From Kibdelosporangium persicum (GTDB taxonomy: Bacteria > Actinomycetota > Actinomycetes > Mycobacteriales > Pseudonocardiaceae), in assembly GCF_013280595.1 (NCBI RefSeq), contig NZ_JAAATY010000006.1:306316-370315 (forward strand): a stretch of DNA of 64,000 nucleotides, read 5' to 3'. A program made the translations under genes and the position numbers. Below are positions 37,706-46,909 of this stretch, piece by piece; the stretch's first letter is position 1, and the number at the start of each line of letters is the position of its first letter. The notes below the pieces were generated by a model. It was not told the origin of the DNA. It searched no databases and saw only the letters and a program-made list of their open reading frames with translations.

Positions 37706-37980
37706 GGTTTGCTGCCCTTGGCTGCCAGCCGTGCCTGTACTTCGGGCCGCCGCAACGGTGGGACCGTGGCCGGTGGCTGGCGGCGGGCGGGCAGGGACTC
37801 CAACAGCCGCGTGGTGGTCGCCGTGACCTCGGCGACGGCCGCCTCGAACGCCTCACGGGTGGCGTCGGAGACCGACTGGACGCCGCTGACCTTGCGGACG
37901 TACTGGCGTGCGGCCGCCTCGATCTCAGCGGGCGTCGCCGCGGGCTCCAGGCCACGCAGAGTGGTGATGTTCCGGCACAT
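37699..37980 (-). CDS. DUF2277 protein, stop codon inside palindrome copy 3
   Basis: A 93-residue soluble protein that matches DUF2277 from its first residues (MCRNITTLRGLEPAAT, EIEAAARQYVRKVSG, EAFEAAVAEVTATT). The function is unknown; the conserved MCRNI start suggests a possible metal-binding Cys. The last codons read Lys-Pro-Ser-stop, where TCG TGA belongs to the palindrome arm, so the tail is set by the repeat. It stands alone between the palindrome and the divergent acyl-CoA dehydrogenase gene. Confidence 0.88.
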   Translation of the reverse strand: MCRNITTLRGLEPAATPAEIEAAARQYVRKVSGVQSVSDATREAFEAAVAEVTATTTRLLESLPARRQPPATVPPLRRPEVQARLAAKGSKPS

Positions 37981-38032
37981 ACGGCCAGCATATGACGTGT
38001 AGGCGGGCTACCGGTGGGGTAACCGTGCGGAC

Positions 38033-39889
38033 ATGATCGAACCTGCGCGGATCACCGAGGTGCTCGACGGCCGGTGGCGGGACCTCCGCCGGGAGCTGCG
38101 GGAACGCATGACCGACGCGAAACTCGCGGACACGCTCGGGCTGGATGTCGAGGCGCACCGGGCGCAGGTCTTCGACCAGCTCAAGGAGCTGGCGCGCACC
38201 CGGCACCCGCGGCTCGGATTCGATCCGGCGTACGGCGGCGAAGGTGACGTCGGCGGCTCGGTCGTGGCGTTCCAGTTGCTCGGCTACGGCGACCTGTCGC
38301 TGATGGTCAAGGCCGGTGTCCAATGGGGACTCTTCGGCGGCGCGATCCAGATGCTGGGCACGGAACGCCACCACGAGAAGTACCTCCCCGGCGTGATGTC
38401 CCTCGACCTGCCCGGCTGCTTCGCGATGACCGAGTCCGGCCATGGGTCCGACGTCCAGCATCTGCGGACCACCGCACGGTACGAGGCGGGCGAGTTCATC
38501 GTGGACACGCCGGATGACGACGCCCGCAAGGACTACATCGGCAACGCCGCGCGAGACGGCCGTCTCGCCGTGGTGTTCGCTCAGCTGATCGTCGGCGACC
38601 GTTCGTACGGTGTGCACGCCTTCGTTGTGCCCATCCGGGACGACGAGGGCCGTCCGATGCCCGGCGTGCGGATCGCGGACTGTGGGCCGAAAGCCGGGCT
38701 GAACGGCGTGGACAACGGCAGGTTGTGGTTCGACGGCGTTCGGATTCCGAAGGAGAACCTGCTCAACCGGTACGGCGACGTGACCGATGAGGGCACGTAC
38801 GTCAGTCCGATCGAGAGCGACAGCCGCAGGTTCTTCACGATGCTCGGCACGCTCGTCCGCGGCCGGATCAGCGTGGCGGGCTCGGCCAACAGCGCCGCCC
38901 AACGCGCGCTGACCATCACGGTGCACCGGGCGGAGAGCCGCCGGCAGTTCCGCAGGCCGGACTCGGACACCGAGATCCAGCTGATGGATTACCTCGCCCA
39001 CCAACGGAAACTGCTGCCCGCGCTGGCGAAGACGTACGCGCTGAACTTCGCGCAGGACGAGCTCGTCAGCATGCTGCACGACGTGCAGAGCGCGCCGGAA
39101 CCCGATCCGATCGCGCAGCGCCGGCTGGAGTCGCGGGCCGCCGGGATCAAGGCCGTGGCCACGTGGCACGCCACAAGCACCATCCAAACCGCACGCGAGG
39201 CGTGCGGCGGCGCGGGCTACCTCGCTGACAGCACACTGCCCGCTTTGAAGGCCGACACCGACGTCTTCACCACGTTCGAAGGTGACAACACGGTCCTGCT
39301 GCAACTGGTCGCCAAGGGCCTGCTGACCGACTACCGCGACAACTTCGCCGACCTCAGCCCGTTGGCGACGGCCCGCCTGGTGGCCGAGCAGCTGATGGGT
39401 GCCGTGCTGGAGCGGATCGCCGCACGCCAGGTGATCGGCCGGTTCGACGATGACGACCTGCGCTCCCGTGCCTGGCACCGGAGCCTGTTCGAGGACCGTG
39501 AGCAGCACGTTCTCGCTGGTCTGGCCCGTCGGCTGCGCGCCGCCGCGTCGTCGGACGCCGATCCGTTCGACGTGTTCAACGACGCCCAGGACCACGTGCT
39601 GCTCGCCGGACGTGCGCACATCGACCGGTTGATCCTGGACGCGTTCGCGGCGGCTGTCGAGAAGTGCCAGGACGAGGAGGTCAGGGCCCTGCTGGAGCAG
39701 GTCTGCGACCTGTACGCGCTGTCGGCGATCGAACAGGACCGCGCGTGGTTCCTCGAACACGGCCGGATCACGGCGTCAGGTGCCAAGAAGGTGGTCGCCG
39801 AGGTCAACGCCCTGTGCAAGGCCCTTCGGCCGCACGCGCGCACGCTGGTCGACGCGTTCGGCATCCCCGAGCAGTACCTCGCCTGGTAA
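38033..39889 (+). CDS. Acyl-CoA dehydrogenase / oxidase family protein
   Basis: A 618-residue flavoprotein with the acyl-CoA dehydrogenase fold and an acyl-CoA oxidase-like length. FAD and substrate segments include CFAMTESGHGSDVQHLRTTA, PKAGLNGVDNGRLWFD and RGRISVAGSANSAAQRALTI. The catalytic base is probably Glu416 in TTFEGDN, after the CGGAGYL motif. The C-terminal 170 residues form an extra helical domain as in oxidases. It would introduce the 2,3 double bond into an acyl-CoA; whether it passes electrons to ETF or oxygen cannot be read. It is a single gene followed by repeat array D. Confidence 0.87.
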   Translation: MIEPARITEVLDGRWRDLRRELRERMTDAKLADTLGLDVEAHRAQVFDQLKELARTRHPRLGFDPAYGGEGDVGGSVVAFQLLGYGDLSLMVKAGVQWGLFGGAIQMLGTERHHEKYLPGVMSLDLPGCFAMTESGHGSDVQHLRTTARYEAGEFIVDTPDDDARKDYIGNAARDGRLAVVFAQLIVGDRSYGVHAFVVPIRDDEGRPMPGVRIADCGPKAGLNGVDNGRLWFDGVRIPKENLLNRYGDVTDEGTYVSPIESDSRRFFTMLGTLVRGRISVAGSANSAAQRALTITVHRAESRRQFRRPDSDTEIQLMDYLAHQRKLLPALAKTYALNFAQDELVSMLHDVQSAPEPDPIAQRRLESRAAGIKAVATWHATSTIQTAREACGGAGYLADSTLPALKADTDVFTTFEGDNTVLLQLVAKGLLTDYRDNFADLSPLATARLVAEQLMGAVLERIAARQVIGRFDDDDLRSRAWHRSLFEDREQHVLAGLARRLRAAASSDADPFDVFNDAQDHVLLAGRAHIDRLILDAFAAAVEKCQDEEVRALLEQVCDLYALSAIEQDRAWFLEHGRITASGAKKVVAEVNALCKALRPHARTLVDAFGIPEQYLAW

Positions 39890-39938
39890 CCCAGCGGCGC
39901 TACTCGCCCGCCCTCCCCGCATCGGTAGGGAATTTCGA

Positions 39939-40004
39939 GGTGCCGCAATGGTCAACTCGAGGTGCCGCAATGGTCAACTCGGGGTGCCGGAAAGGACGAC
40001 ACGG
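39939..40004 (+). repeat. 22-bp repeat array D (3 units)
   Basis: Units at 39939, 39961 and 39983 start GGTGCCGCAATGGTCAA (twice) and GGTGCCGGAAAGGACGA and end CTCGA, CTCGG or CACGG. The array lies downstream of the acyl-CoA dehydrogenase gene and upstream of the copper operon promoter. It is the only array not between convergent genes or next to a gene end on the minus strand. Confidence 0.8.
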
Positions 40005-40087
40005 AGTGCGGCCGCCCGCGGGTCCCCGTGTCAAACCGCACCGCATCCAGGGACAGAGACCACGCTCGGATACCTTCTTGCTCTTTG

Positions 40088-40104
40088 ATACCCCCTGGGG
40101 GTAT
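40088..40104 (+). promoter_or_regulatory. CsoR operator in the copper operon promoter
   Basis: The perfect palindrome ATACCCCCTGGGGGTAT matches the known CsoR consensus (TACCCC / GGGGTA arms). It sits between a probable -35 TTGCTC (40078-40083) and a -10 TATAAA (40102-40107), so CsoR bound here would block RNA polymerase. A second GGGGTA-rich segment lies at about 40131-40152. Confidence 0.8.
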
Positions 40105-40202
40105 AAACATGACCACGGCCACGTCCGTTCGGGGTACGGGTAGGGGGTACCCTGGAGGGGCCGGCCGGATGACCGCTCCTCAGCCCGAGAACAGGACTGA
40201 CG

Positions 40203-41153
40203 ATGAACACAGCCACGAGGCTCACCGTCTACGGTGCGGCGCTCGCCCTGGTCGCCGGCGGCGCCTGGGCGATCGGCACCGCTGTCGGTCCCGTGAGCGA
40301 CGCGGCGGGCACGCCCGCTGCCGCGCACACGGACACCCACGGCGGCACCGTCACGGCGAGCACCGGGGATCCCGCGGGCCTGGCGTCGGCCAGGGACGGC
40401 TACCGCTTCACGCCGTCCACCACGACGTTCGCCACGGGAACCACCACCCAGTTCGCCTTCAAGATCACCAAGGCCGACGGCAGCGCGCTGACCGCGTTCG
40501 ACGTCGAGCACGAGAAGCGGATGCACCTGATCGTGGTGCGCCGCGACCTCGCCGGTTTCCAGCACGTGCACCCGGAGATGGCGCCGGACGGCACCTGGAC
40601 CGTCCCGTTGACGCTCACCCAGGCCGGGAGCTACCGGGCGTACGCCGACTTCAAACCGACCGGCGGCAAGGCGCTGACACTCGGCGTGGACCTGGCCGCA
40701 CCCGGCAATTTCCAGCCGGTCACCTACCGTGACTTCCGCGTGTCCACCGTCGACGACTACGAGGTCAGGCTGGAGGGCGACCTGGTCCCCGGCCAGTCCT
40801 CCCGAGTCACGCTGACGGTCCGCAAGAACGGGCAGGACGTCACCGATCTGCAGCCCTACCTGGGGGCGTACGGGCACCTGGTGGCCCTGCGCACGGGCGA
40901 TCTCGCCTACCTGCACGTCCACCCGGACGGCGAGCCCGGCGACGGCAGGACAGCGGCCGGACCAGGCATCACCTTCTACGCCGAGGTGCCGTCGAGCGGC
41001 ACGTACCGGCTGTTCCTGGACTTCCAGCACAACGGCAAGGTGCGGACGGCGGACTTCACGCTGAGCACCGACGGCGGCAACGCCCCCGCCCCGCCGCCAC
41101 CGGCCCAGCCCGAGAACAACGACGGCCACAACGATGACGGCCACGGCCACTGA
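40203..41153 (+). CDS. Copper-operon membrane-anchored/secreted protein, CopC-like beta domains
   Basis: A 316-residue exported protein. The N-terminus ([20 protein letters not shown]) is a signal or anchor helix, followed by His-rich AAHTDTHGG. The body consists of Ig-like beta segments ([58 protein letters not shown]), with His clusters at the strand ends. The tail is Pro-rich and ends in HNDDGHGH. This fits a periplasmic-type metal-binding factor of copper loci; copper binding is inferred from the His residues and the operon. It follows the CsoR operator and precedes the P-type ATPase gene by 19 bp. Confidence 0.75.
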   Translation: MNTATRLTVYGAALALVAGGAWAIGTAVGPVSDAAGTPAAAHTDTHGGTVTASTGDPAGLASARDGYRFTPSTTTFATGTTTQFAFKITKADGSALTAFDVEHEKRMHLIVVRRDLAGFQHVHPEMAPDGTWTVPLTLTQAGSYRAYADFKPTGGKALTLGVDLAAPGNFQPVTYRDFRVSTVDDYEVRLEGDLVPGQSSRVTLTVRKNGQDVTDLQPYLGAYGHLVALRTGDLAYLHVHPDGEPGDGRTAAGPGITFYAEVPSSGTYRLFLDFQHNGKVRTADFTLSTDGGNAPAPPPPAQPENNDGHNDDGHGH

Positions 41154-41172
41154 TCCGGGGAAGGAGACTGAA

Positions 41173-43437
41173 ATGACGTCGAACGTCCAGTCCGTCGCCG
41201 GTCAGCAGATCGAACTGGCGATCAGCGGGATGACCTGCGCGTCGTGCGCCAACCGCATCGAACGCAAGCTGAACAAGCTCGACGGCGTGACCGCCACGGT
41301 GAACTACGCCACCGAGAAGGCCAAAGTGACCTTCCCGGCCGAGACGGACCCGGCCGTGCTCGTGCAGACGGTCGAGGCCGCCGGGTACGGCGCCACGCTG
41401 CCGCAGCCGGAGAAGACCGAAGAGGCCGAGGAGGACGACCCGCTGCGGTCGTTGCGGCAACGACTGATCGGCGCGGTCGTGCTGTCCGTCCCGGTGATCG
41501 CGATGGCGATGATCCCGGCACTGCAGTTCACCTACTGGCAGTGGATCTCCCTGGCGCTGGCCGGACCGGTGCTGGTGTGGGCGGCGTGGCCGTTCCACCG
41601 TGCCGCCTGGCAGAACCTGCGGCACGGTGCGGCCACCATGGACACGCTCATCTCGATGGGCACGCTCGCCGCGTTCGCCTGGTCGTTGTACGCGTTGCTG
41701 TGGGGCAGCGCGGGTGTGCCGGGCATGACGCACCCGTTCGAGCTGACCATCCAGCGGATGAGCGGCGACGGCAACATCTACTTCGAGGTCGCCGCGGGCG
41801 TGACCACGTTCATCCTGGCGGGCCGGTACTTCGAGGCGCGGTCCAAGCGACGGGCGGGCGCCGCGCTGCGAGCCCTGCTGGAACTCGGCGCGAAGGATGT
41901 CGCGGTGCTGCGGGACGGCCGTGAGGTGCGTGTCCCGGTCGACACTCTGAAGGTGGGCGACCGGTTCGTGGTCCGGCCGGGCGAGAAGATCGCGACCGAC
42001 GGCGTGATCGAGGAAGGCAGCTCCGCGGTCGACGTGAGCATGCTGACCGGCGAGTCCGTTCCGGTCGAGGTCGGGCCGGGCGAGAAGGTCGTCGGCGCCA
42101 CGGTCAACGCCGGTGGGCGGTTGGTCGTGCGGGCGACGCGGATCGGTTCGGACACGCAGCTGGCGCAGATGGCCAAGCTCGTGGAGGACGCGCAGACCCG
42201 TAAAGCCGACGTGCAGCGGCTGGCCGACCGGATCTCCGGCGTGTTCGTGCCGATCGTGATCGCGCTGGCCGTCGGCACACTGGCGTTCTGGCTGGGCGCG
42301 GGCGGTTCGACCGCGGCGGCTTTCACCGCTGCCGTGGCCGTGCTGATCATCGCGTGCCCGTGTGCGCTCGGGCTGGCGACGCCGACCGCGTTGCTGGTCG
42401 GCACGGGCCGTGGTGCGCAGCTCGGAATCCTGATCAAGGGCCCGGAGGTGCTGGAGTCCACTCGCCGCGTCGACACCGTGGTGCTGGACAAGACCGGCAC
42501 CGTGACCACCGGTCAGATGTCTGTTGTGGACATCCACGTGGCGGACGGCGTCCAGGACGAGGAAGCCCTGCGGCTGGCCGGTGCGCTGGAGAAGGCATCC
42601 GAACACCCCATCGCCCAGGCGATCGCACGGGCGGCGGCGGACAAGCTCGGTGACCTGCCTGACGTCTCCGACTTCCGGAACAGCGAAGGCCTTGGCGTGC
42701 AAGGCATCGTCGACGGGCACGCGGTCGTCGCGGGCCGGACGGCGTTGCTCGAGGACTGGAGCCAGAAACTGCCGCCGGAGCTGGCGTCGGCGAAGTCCGC
42801 GGCGGAGCGGGCAGGCAGGACCGCGGTCGCGGTCGGCTGGGACGGCGCGGCCAAGGCGGTGTTCGTCGTCGCCGACACGGTCAAGCCGACGTCGGCCGAG
42901 GCGGTGGCCAAGCTGCGGGCGCTCGGGCTCAAGCCGGTGCTGCTGACCGGGGACAACTCGGCCGTGGCCGAGGCGATCGCGGCCGAGGTGGGCATCGACG
43001 AGGTGATCGCCGAGGTCCTGCCGAAGGACAAGGTCGACGTGATCAGCGAGCTGCAGTCGTCCGGGCGCGTGGTCGCCATGGTCGGCGACGGCGTGAACGA
43101 CGCCGCGGCGCTGGCCCAGGCCGACCTCGGCCTGGCGATGGGCACCGGCACGGACGTCGCGATCGAGGCGAGCGACCTGACGCTGGTCCGAGGCGACCTG
43201 CTCGCGGCCGTCGACGCGATCCGGCTGGCCAGGCGGACCCTGGGCACCATCAAGGGCAACCTGTTCTGGGCGTTCGCGTACAACGTGGCAGCGCTGCCGT
43301 TGGCGATGGCGGGACTGCTCAACCCGATGATCGCGGGCGCGGCGATGGCGTTCAGCTCGGTGTTCGTGGTCAGCAACAGCCTGCGGCTGCGCGGCTTCCA
43401 GTCCGGCGTTCTCGCCGCGGATACCCGTAAGGGGTAG
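41173..43437 (+). CDS. copA: Copper-translocating P1B-type ATPase
   Basis: A 754-residue copper exporter at the cell membrane. The N-terminal metal-binding domain has Cys22 and Cys25 in GMTCASC. The transmembrane metal site is Cys395-Pro-Cys397 in IIACPCALG, the phosphorylated residue Asp439 in VLDKTGT, the nucleotide-domain motif [10 protein letters not shown], and the hinge [12 protein letters not shown]. The final helix pair with [13 protein letters not shown] is of the Cu(I) (CopA) group. The ATG at 41173 has GGAAGGAG six bases upstream; the frame is open to 41134. It is the second gene of the CsoR-controlled operon. Confidence 0.92.
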   Translation: MTSNVQSVAGQQIELAISGMTCASCANRIERKLNKLDGVTATVNYATEKAKVTFPAETDPAVLVQTVEAAGYGATLPQPEKTEEAEEDDPLRSLRQRLIGAVVLSVPVIAMAMIPALQFTYWQWISLALAGPVLVWAAWPFHRAAWQNLRHGAATMDTLISMGTLAAFAWSLYALLWGSAGVPGMTHPFELTIQRMSGDGNIYFEVAAGVTTFILAGRYFEARSKRRAGAALRALLELGAKDVAVLRDGREVRVPVDTLKVGDRFVVRPGEKIATDGVIEEGSSAVDVSMLTGESVPVEVGPGEKVVGATVNAGGRLVVRATRIGSDTQLAQMAKLVEDAQTRKADVQRLADRISGVFVPIVIALAVGTLAFWLGAGGSTAAAFTAAVAVLIIACPCALGLATPTALLVGTGRGAQLGILIKGPEVLESTRRVDTVVLDKTGTVTTGQMSVVDIHVADGVQDEEALRLAGALEKASEHPIAQAIARAAADKLGDLPDVSDFRNSEGLGVQGIVDGHAVVAGRTALLEDWSQKLPPELASAKSAAERAGRTAVAVGWDGAAKAVFVVADTVKPTSAEAVAKLRALGLKPVLLTGDNSAVAEAIAAEVGIDEVIAEVLPKDKVDVISELQSSGRVVAMVGDGVNDAAALAQADLGLAMGTGTDVAIEASDLTLVRGDLLAAVDAIRLARRTLGTIKGNLFWAFAYNVAALPLAMAGLLNPMIAGAAMAFSSVFVVSNSLRLRGFQSGVLAADTRKG
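43421..43436 (+). promoter_or_regulatory. Weaker CsoR-like site at the copA stop
   Basis: ATACCCGTAAGGGGTA is an imperfect palindrome of CsoR-type arms that overlaps the copA stop codon (43435-43437) and lies 34 bp before csoR. It could allow separate autoregulation of csoR. Confidence 0.5.
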
Positions 43438-43469
43438 GCTGGTTGGCCGGTGCGGAGGGAGAGAAGGAC

Positions 43470-43751
43470 ATGCGGGGATACACCGGGGACAAGGAAGCGT
43501 TCCTCAAACGGCTGCGGCGGATCGAAGGACAGGTCCGCGGCCTGCAGCGGATGGTGGAGAACGACGAGTACTGCATCGACGTGCTGACGCAGATCTCGGC
43601 GGCGACCAAGGCACTACAGGCGGTGTCGCTCGGTCTGATGGACGAGCACCTGAAGCACTGCGTGGCCGAGGCCATCGCCCAGGGCGGCGAGACCGCGGAC
43701 GAGAAGGTCCGCGAAGCCAGCGAGGCGATCGCCCGGCTGGTCCGCTCCTGA
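43470..43751 (+). CDS. csoR: Copper-sensing repressor CsoR
   Basis: A 93-residue all-helical DUF156 repressor. The Cu(I) ligands of CsoR are all present as Cys35 (EYCIDVL), His60 (DEHLKH) and Cys64 (KHCVAEA); RLRRIEGQVRGLQRMV is the family's DNA-binding helix. On copper binding it leaves the operator, which here lies at 40088-40104. The ATG at 43470 follows GGAGG by 11 bases; the frame is open to 43443. It is the last gene of the copper operon, 32 bp after copA, and is followed by a hairpin. Confidence 0.93.
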   Translation: MRGYTGDKEAFLKRLRRIEGQVRGLQRMVENDEYCIDVLTQISAATKALQAVSLGLMDEHLKHCVAEAIAQGGETADEKVREASEAIARLVRS

Positions 43752-43782
43752 CGCCACTCCCCCTTCGCTGACGGTCTCCGAC

Positions 43783-43812
43783 GGCGCGACTGCTTCTGAT
43801 GGCAGTCGCGCC
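43783..43812. terminator. Convergent hairpin terminator after csoR
   Basis: A perfect 11-bp stem GGCGCGACTGC (43783-43793) and complement (43802-43812) with an 8-nt loop lies between the convergent csoR and OB-fold genes. It has no T-run. It is a probable bidirectional terminator by position. Confidence 0.55.
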
Positions 43813-43836
43813 GTTGCCGTCGATGCGGGCGCCGCG

Positions 43837-44484
43837 TCAGCCGAACGCCGTGATATCCCGTGGCGAGCGAGGCAGAACCTCGTAGTGGCTCTCGAACTGC
43901 CCGCTCAACCCGGTCACCAGCACCACCTGGCCGAGCCTGAACCGCGAGACGTCGATGCCGGTCTGGGTGTTGACGAAGACCTGCACCTCGCCGGAACCGT
44001 CGTTGACCCAGAACTTGTAGCCGTACGGCAGATCGCTGATCGGTGCCTGGCTGATCCGGCCCGCTACCTGGACCAACCGGCCTTCTGTCTGCTCGCCGAC
44101 CCGTGCGGTCGCCGTCCACCTCGGACGCACCAGCGGGCCTGTGTGGCCGAGCTCGACGGCCGTGGGAACCAGGATCAAGAAGCCATAGCTGTCGCGCAGG
44201 GTGCCTGTCACCTTCGCGCGCCTTCCCGGGTCGGCGTTCAGGTTCTCCGGTGTACTGATGTAGATGCCAGCGGTGCCGTCCTGCAGGCCGAAGCCCCTGT
44301 CGAAGAAGCTCGACTCGAACGCGCCTGACGACGTCGTGACGGTGCCGCTGACCGTCACGACCGTGCCCAACGGCTGGCTGCGGGCCTTGGCGATCGGAAG
44401 GGTGTCGGTGGGCGCCGCGACCGCGGGCGGCGCGACCAAGGTGAACGCCAGCACAGTGGCGAACATCAGCGTACGAAAGGCCAT
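43837..44484 (-). CDS. Secreted OB-fold protein
   Basis: A 215-residue exported protein with the signal peptide TLMFATVLAFTLVAPPAVAA. Two OB-like beta-barrel segments follow: LGTVVTVSGTVTTSSGAFES ... GFGLQDGTAGIYIS, and GRLVQVAGRISQAPISDL ... FWVNDGSGEVQVFVN, each with the VxVxGxV...DGTGxI pattern of nucleic-acid- or ligand-binding OB domains (YhcR-like). No catalytic residues are visible. The function is unknown. It stands alone, convergent with csoR, and palindrome copy 4 lies 57 bp upstream of its start. Confidence 0.7.
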   Translation of the reverse strand: MAFRTLMFATVLAFTLVAPPAVAAPTDTLPIAKARSQPLGTVVTVSGTVTTSSGAFESSFFDRGFGLQDGTAGIYISTPENLNADPGRRAKVTGTLRDSYGFLILVPTAVELGHTGPLVRPRWTATARVGEQTEGRLVQVAGRISQAPISDLPYGYKFWVNDGSGEVQVFVNTQTGIDVSRFRLGQVVLVTGLSGQFESHYEVLPRSPRDITAFG

Positions 44485-44540
44485 AGTTCACCTTAGGAGT
44501 ACGGCCGTCAGCAAGCCTGGCGGGCATCGAACCAGTCCCC

Positions 44541-44586
44541 CTCGTGAGTGTTTATCGGCGTTAGAACCCTGATAAACACTCACGAC
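44541..44586. repeat. 50-bp palindrome, copy 4
   Basis: Arms of 15 bp (TCGTGAGTGTTTATC at 44542-44556, complement at 44571-44585) flank the loop GGCGTTAGAACCCT. The right arm contains the stop codon of the LacI gene (44580-44582, read on the minus strand). Confidence 0.93.
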
Positions 44587-45617
44587 ACAGAATCAGGGGT
44601 GGAGGTGGGGGTGCTCGTCCTCAGCACGGGTTGCGTCGGCATCCACTGGACTTCGGCCGGATCGGCGCCGGACAGCGCGAGGTCCATCGCGCGCTTGCCC
44701 ATCTCGTGCAGCGGCACACGTACGGTCGTCAAGGCCGGACTGACGTCCGTGGCCGGGCCGATGTCGTCAAAGCCTGCGACCGCGATGTCGTGGCCGGGCA
44801 CCAAACCGGCGTCACGCACTGCGCGCATCGCGCCGATCGCCATCGCGTCGGTGACGGCGAACAGCAGTTCCACGTCGTCCAGTCCAGCAGCGATCAGCCT
44901 GCTCGCCGCCGCGTACCCACCGTCCTCTGTGAACTCGGTGTCGAGCACACGGCACACCTCGATGCCCGCCTGCCTGAGGCCGGCGAGGAATCCGTCGCAG
45001 CGGTCACGGGACGTGTGCAGCCCGGCCGGGCCACGGATCACCGCGAACCGGCGGTAGCCCTCGTCGGCCAGCGCGAGCGCGAGATCCTTGGCGGCACCGG
45101 CGTTGTCGATCGCGACGGTGGGAAACGGCAGGCCCGGCTGGCTGATCACCGCCGCACGGCCACCCGCCGCCACATAGGCCCGCAACTCCTCGACCAGCGC
45201 ATCCCGCGGGCCGTCCAGACGGCTGCCGGCGACGATGATCACGTGCGGCCGGTACCCACGCAGCGTCGCGACGATCCGGCACTCCCGCTCGGCGGACCGG
45301 TCGGCCACAGCCATGGTGACGATGAGACCCGCGGCCTCGGCGCCTTCCAGCACACCGGCGGCCAGCGTGGAGAAGTACGGATCGGCGATGTCGCTCACCA
45401 CCAGCGCGACGGTCTTCGTCGACCCCCTGGCGGTTGCCTGCGCCGACAGGTTGGGCGCGTAGCCGAGTTTGCCCGCCGCGCGAAGCACGCGCTCCACGTT
45501 GTCCTTGCCGACGGTCCGGCTGCTGCCGTTGAGCACCCGCGATGCCGTAGCCACGGAAACGCCCGCCTCCTTGGCGACGTCCTGGAGGGTCGGCGAGGGA
45601 TCGACGCGCTGTTCCAT
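44580..45617 (-). CDS. LacI-family transcriptional regulator, stop codon in palindrome copy 4
   Basis: A 345-residue sugar-responsive repressor. The N-terminal helix-turn-helix reads TLQDVAKEAGVSVATASRVLNG, with the hinge LGYAPNLSAQATARGST, followed by a periplasmic-binding-protein-like sensor (VALVVSDIADPYFSTLAAGV; VAGFDDIG). The conserved body ends near VQWMPTQPVLR; the tail (STPTSTPDSVS) finishes on TCG TGA supplied by the palindrome. A GGAATGCGTTTTCC operator lies upstream, and a near-identical one precedes the sugar ABC operon, so this gene or its divergent paralogue probably represses that operon. The ATG at 45617 is used; a GTG at 45626 is possible. Confidence 0.88.
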   Translation of the reverse strand: MEQRVDPSPTLQDVAKEAGVSVATASRVLNGSSRTVGKDNVERVLRAAGKLGYAPNLSAQATARGSTKTVALVVSDIADPYFSTLAAGVLEGAEAAGLIVTMAVADRSAERECRIVATLRGYRPHVIIVAGSRLDGPRDALVEELRAYVAAGGRAAVISQPGLPFPTVAIDNAGAAKDLALALADEGYRRFAVIRGPAGLHTSRDRCDGFLAGLRQAGIEVCRVLDTEFTEDGGYAAASRLIAAGLDDVELLFAVTDAMAIGAMRAVRDAGLVPGHDIAVAGFDDIGPATDVSPALTTVRVPLHEMGKRAMDLALSGADPAEVQWMPTQPVLRTSTPTSTPDSVS

Positions 45618-45675
45618 CACAGGCACGGTTCCTCGGCGCCCGCCGACGCCCTTGATGAACCCGGCTGGACGTGTT

Positions 45676-45689
45676 GGAATGCGTTTTCC
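45676..45689. promoter_or_regulatory. LacI-type operator between the two lacI-like genes
   Basis: GGAATGCGTTTTCC differs by one base from the site GGAAAGCGTTTTCC in front of the sugar ABC operon (46854-46867). It lies 59 bp upstream of the minus-strand LacI gene, consistent with autoregulation. Confidence 0.6.
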
Positions 45690-45801
45690 CCACGCATGGC
45701 TCCATGATGGCGTAAAGGAGCAGGGCGATGGTGCTCTCCTCAGGCCGAACCACCCAGATGCCCGTCATAGCGGCGCCGGACATGCGCGGCGGTGAGACGT
45801 G

Positions 45802-46812
45802 ATGCCGCATCCGCGGCGAAGCGTGACGCTGCACGACGTGGCGGCGGATGCAGGCGTATCCGTGGCAACGGCGTCGCGCGTACTCGGCGGCAGTTCGCGA
45901 TCCGTCGCGCCGGAGTACCGCGACCGCGTGCTGGCCGCAGCGGCACGGTTGCGCTACACAGCCGACGTCTCCGCGCGTGCGATGCGCACGAGCAGCGACG
46001 CACTCGCACTGGTCGCGGACGACATCACAACACCGTCGATCGCGATCGTGGTAGCGGCCATGGAACGCCAGGCCCGCGCCAAGGGCGCGTTCGTGACGGT
46101 GTCAGCGACGCGTGGCGTTCCCGCACGCCAACTGGAAACCATCCGTCAGCTGCGGGCTCTGCGGCCGCGGGCACTCGTGCTGACTTCCGGCCGTATCGAC
46201 GCGGACGCGCTGTCGGGGCGCCTGCTCGCCGAATTGCAGGCGTACCAAGGCGACGGCGGCCGGGTGGTCGTCGTGGGCGACACCGACCTGCCGTTCCACT
46301 CGATCAGGTTCGACAATTACCGCGCGGCAACGGAAATCGGGCGCCATGTCGCGCTGACCGGTCACCGCCGGGTCGTGATCCTCGCGGGCGAGCGGGCACA
46401 GGCGGCGATGTCGGCGCGGACCGAGGGATTCCTGGCCGGGCTGCGCGACGGCGATGTTGCCGATGTCCGGGTAGTGCACTGCGAAGTGAGCAGGCAGGGC
46501 GGATTCACCGCCGCACGGCGGCTGGCTTCGGACTTCGACGCGGTCATGGCGGCCAACGACCTCATCGCCGTCGGTGCCCTGTCCGCCTTGCGGGCGGCCG
46601 GGGTGGAGGTTCCGTCGGACGTTTCGCTGACGGGGTTCGACGACATCGGGCTCGCGGTCAACGTGACACCCCGGCTGACCACCGTGGCGCTGCCCCTGGC
46701 GTATGCCGGTGCCGAGGCGATCCGCCTCGCACTGAAGGAATCCGGGCCGATCACCCACGTGACCGTGGAGGGCCGGCTGATCATCCGGGACAGCACGGCG
46801 CGAGCCCGGTGA
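45802..46812 (+). CDS. LacI-family transcriptional regulator
   Basis: A 336-residue regulator. The helix-turn-helix reads TLHDVAADAGVSVATASRVLGG and is nearly identical in the recognition helix to that of the divergent LacI gene at 44580. The sensor domain follows (ALALVADDITTPSIAIVVAA, VVVVGDTDLPFHSIRFDNYR, DVSLTGFDDIGLAVNV). The shared recognition helix suggests both proteins can read the same GGAAxGCGTTTTCC operator. The ATG at 45802 follows GGTGAG by five bases. It lies about 100 bp before the permease genes of the sugar operon, whose promoter is in between. Confidence 0.88.
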   Translation: MPHPRRSVTLHDVAADAGVSVATASRVLGGSSRSVAPEYRDRVLAAAARLRYTADVSARAMRTSSDALALVADDITTPSIAIVVAAMERQARAKGAFVTVSATRGVPARQLETIRQLRALRPRALVLTSGRIDADALSGRLLAELQAYQGDGGRVVVVGDTDLPFHSIRFDNYRAATEIGRHVALTGHRRVVILAGERAQAAMSARTEGFLAGLRDGDVADVRVVHCEVSRQGGFTAARRLASDFDAVMAANDLIAVGALSALRAAGVEVPSDVSLTGFDDIGLAVNVTPRLTTVALPLAYAGAEAIRLALKESGPITHVTVEGRLIIRDSTARAR

Positions 46813-46824
46813 CCAGACCGGCAC

Positions 46825-46867
46825 TTGACGTGGCGAAACACCCCTGCCATGGTGGAAAGCGTTTTCC
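46825..46867 (+). promoter_or_regulatory. Sugar ABC operon promoter with LacI-type operator
   Basis: TTGACG (46825-46830) and CATGGT (46848-46853), 17 bp apart, resemble -35 and -10 boxes. The operator GGAAAGCGTTTTCC (46854-46867) directly follows the -10 and would cover the transcription start. Confidence 0.6.
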
Positions 46868-46909
46868 GCTCGGCCTGATCCACGGAGTGGTGATGATGGT
46901 TCGGACGAC

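Noticed and set aside
40109..40143. Eleven-codon leader peptide before the copper operon
   Set aside because: The predicted transcription start from the TTGCTC/TATAAA promoter falls at or after its ATG, and there is no spaced ribosome site.
41056..42720. Long minus-strand frame opposite copA
   Set aside because: Shadow of the well-supported copA gene; composition is His/Arg/Gln-rich with no domain.
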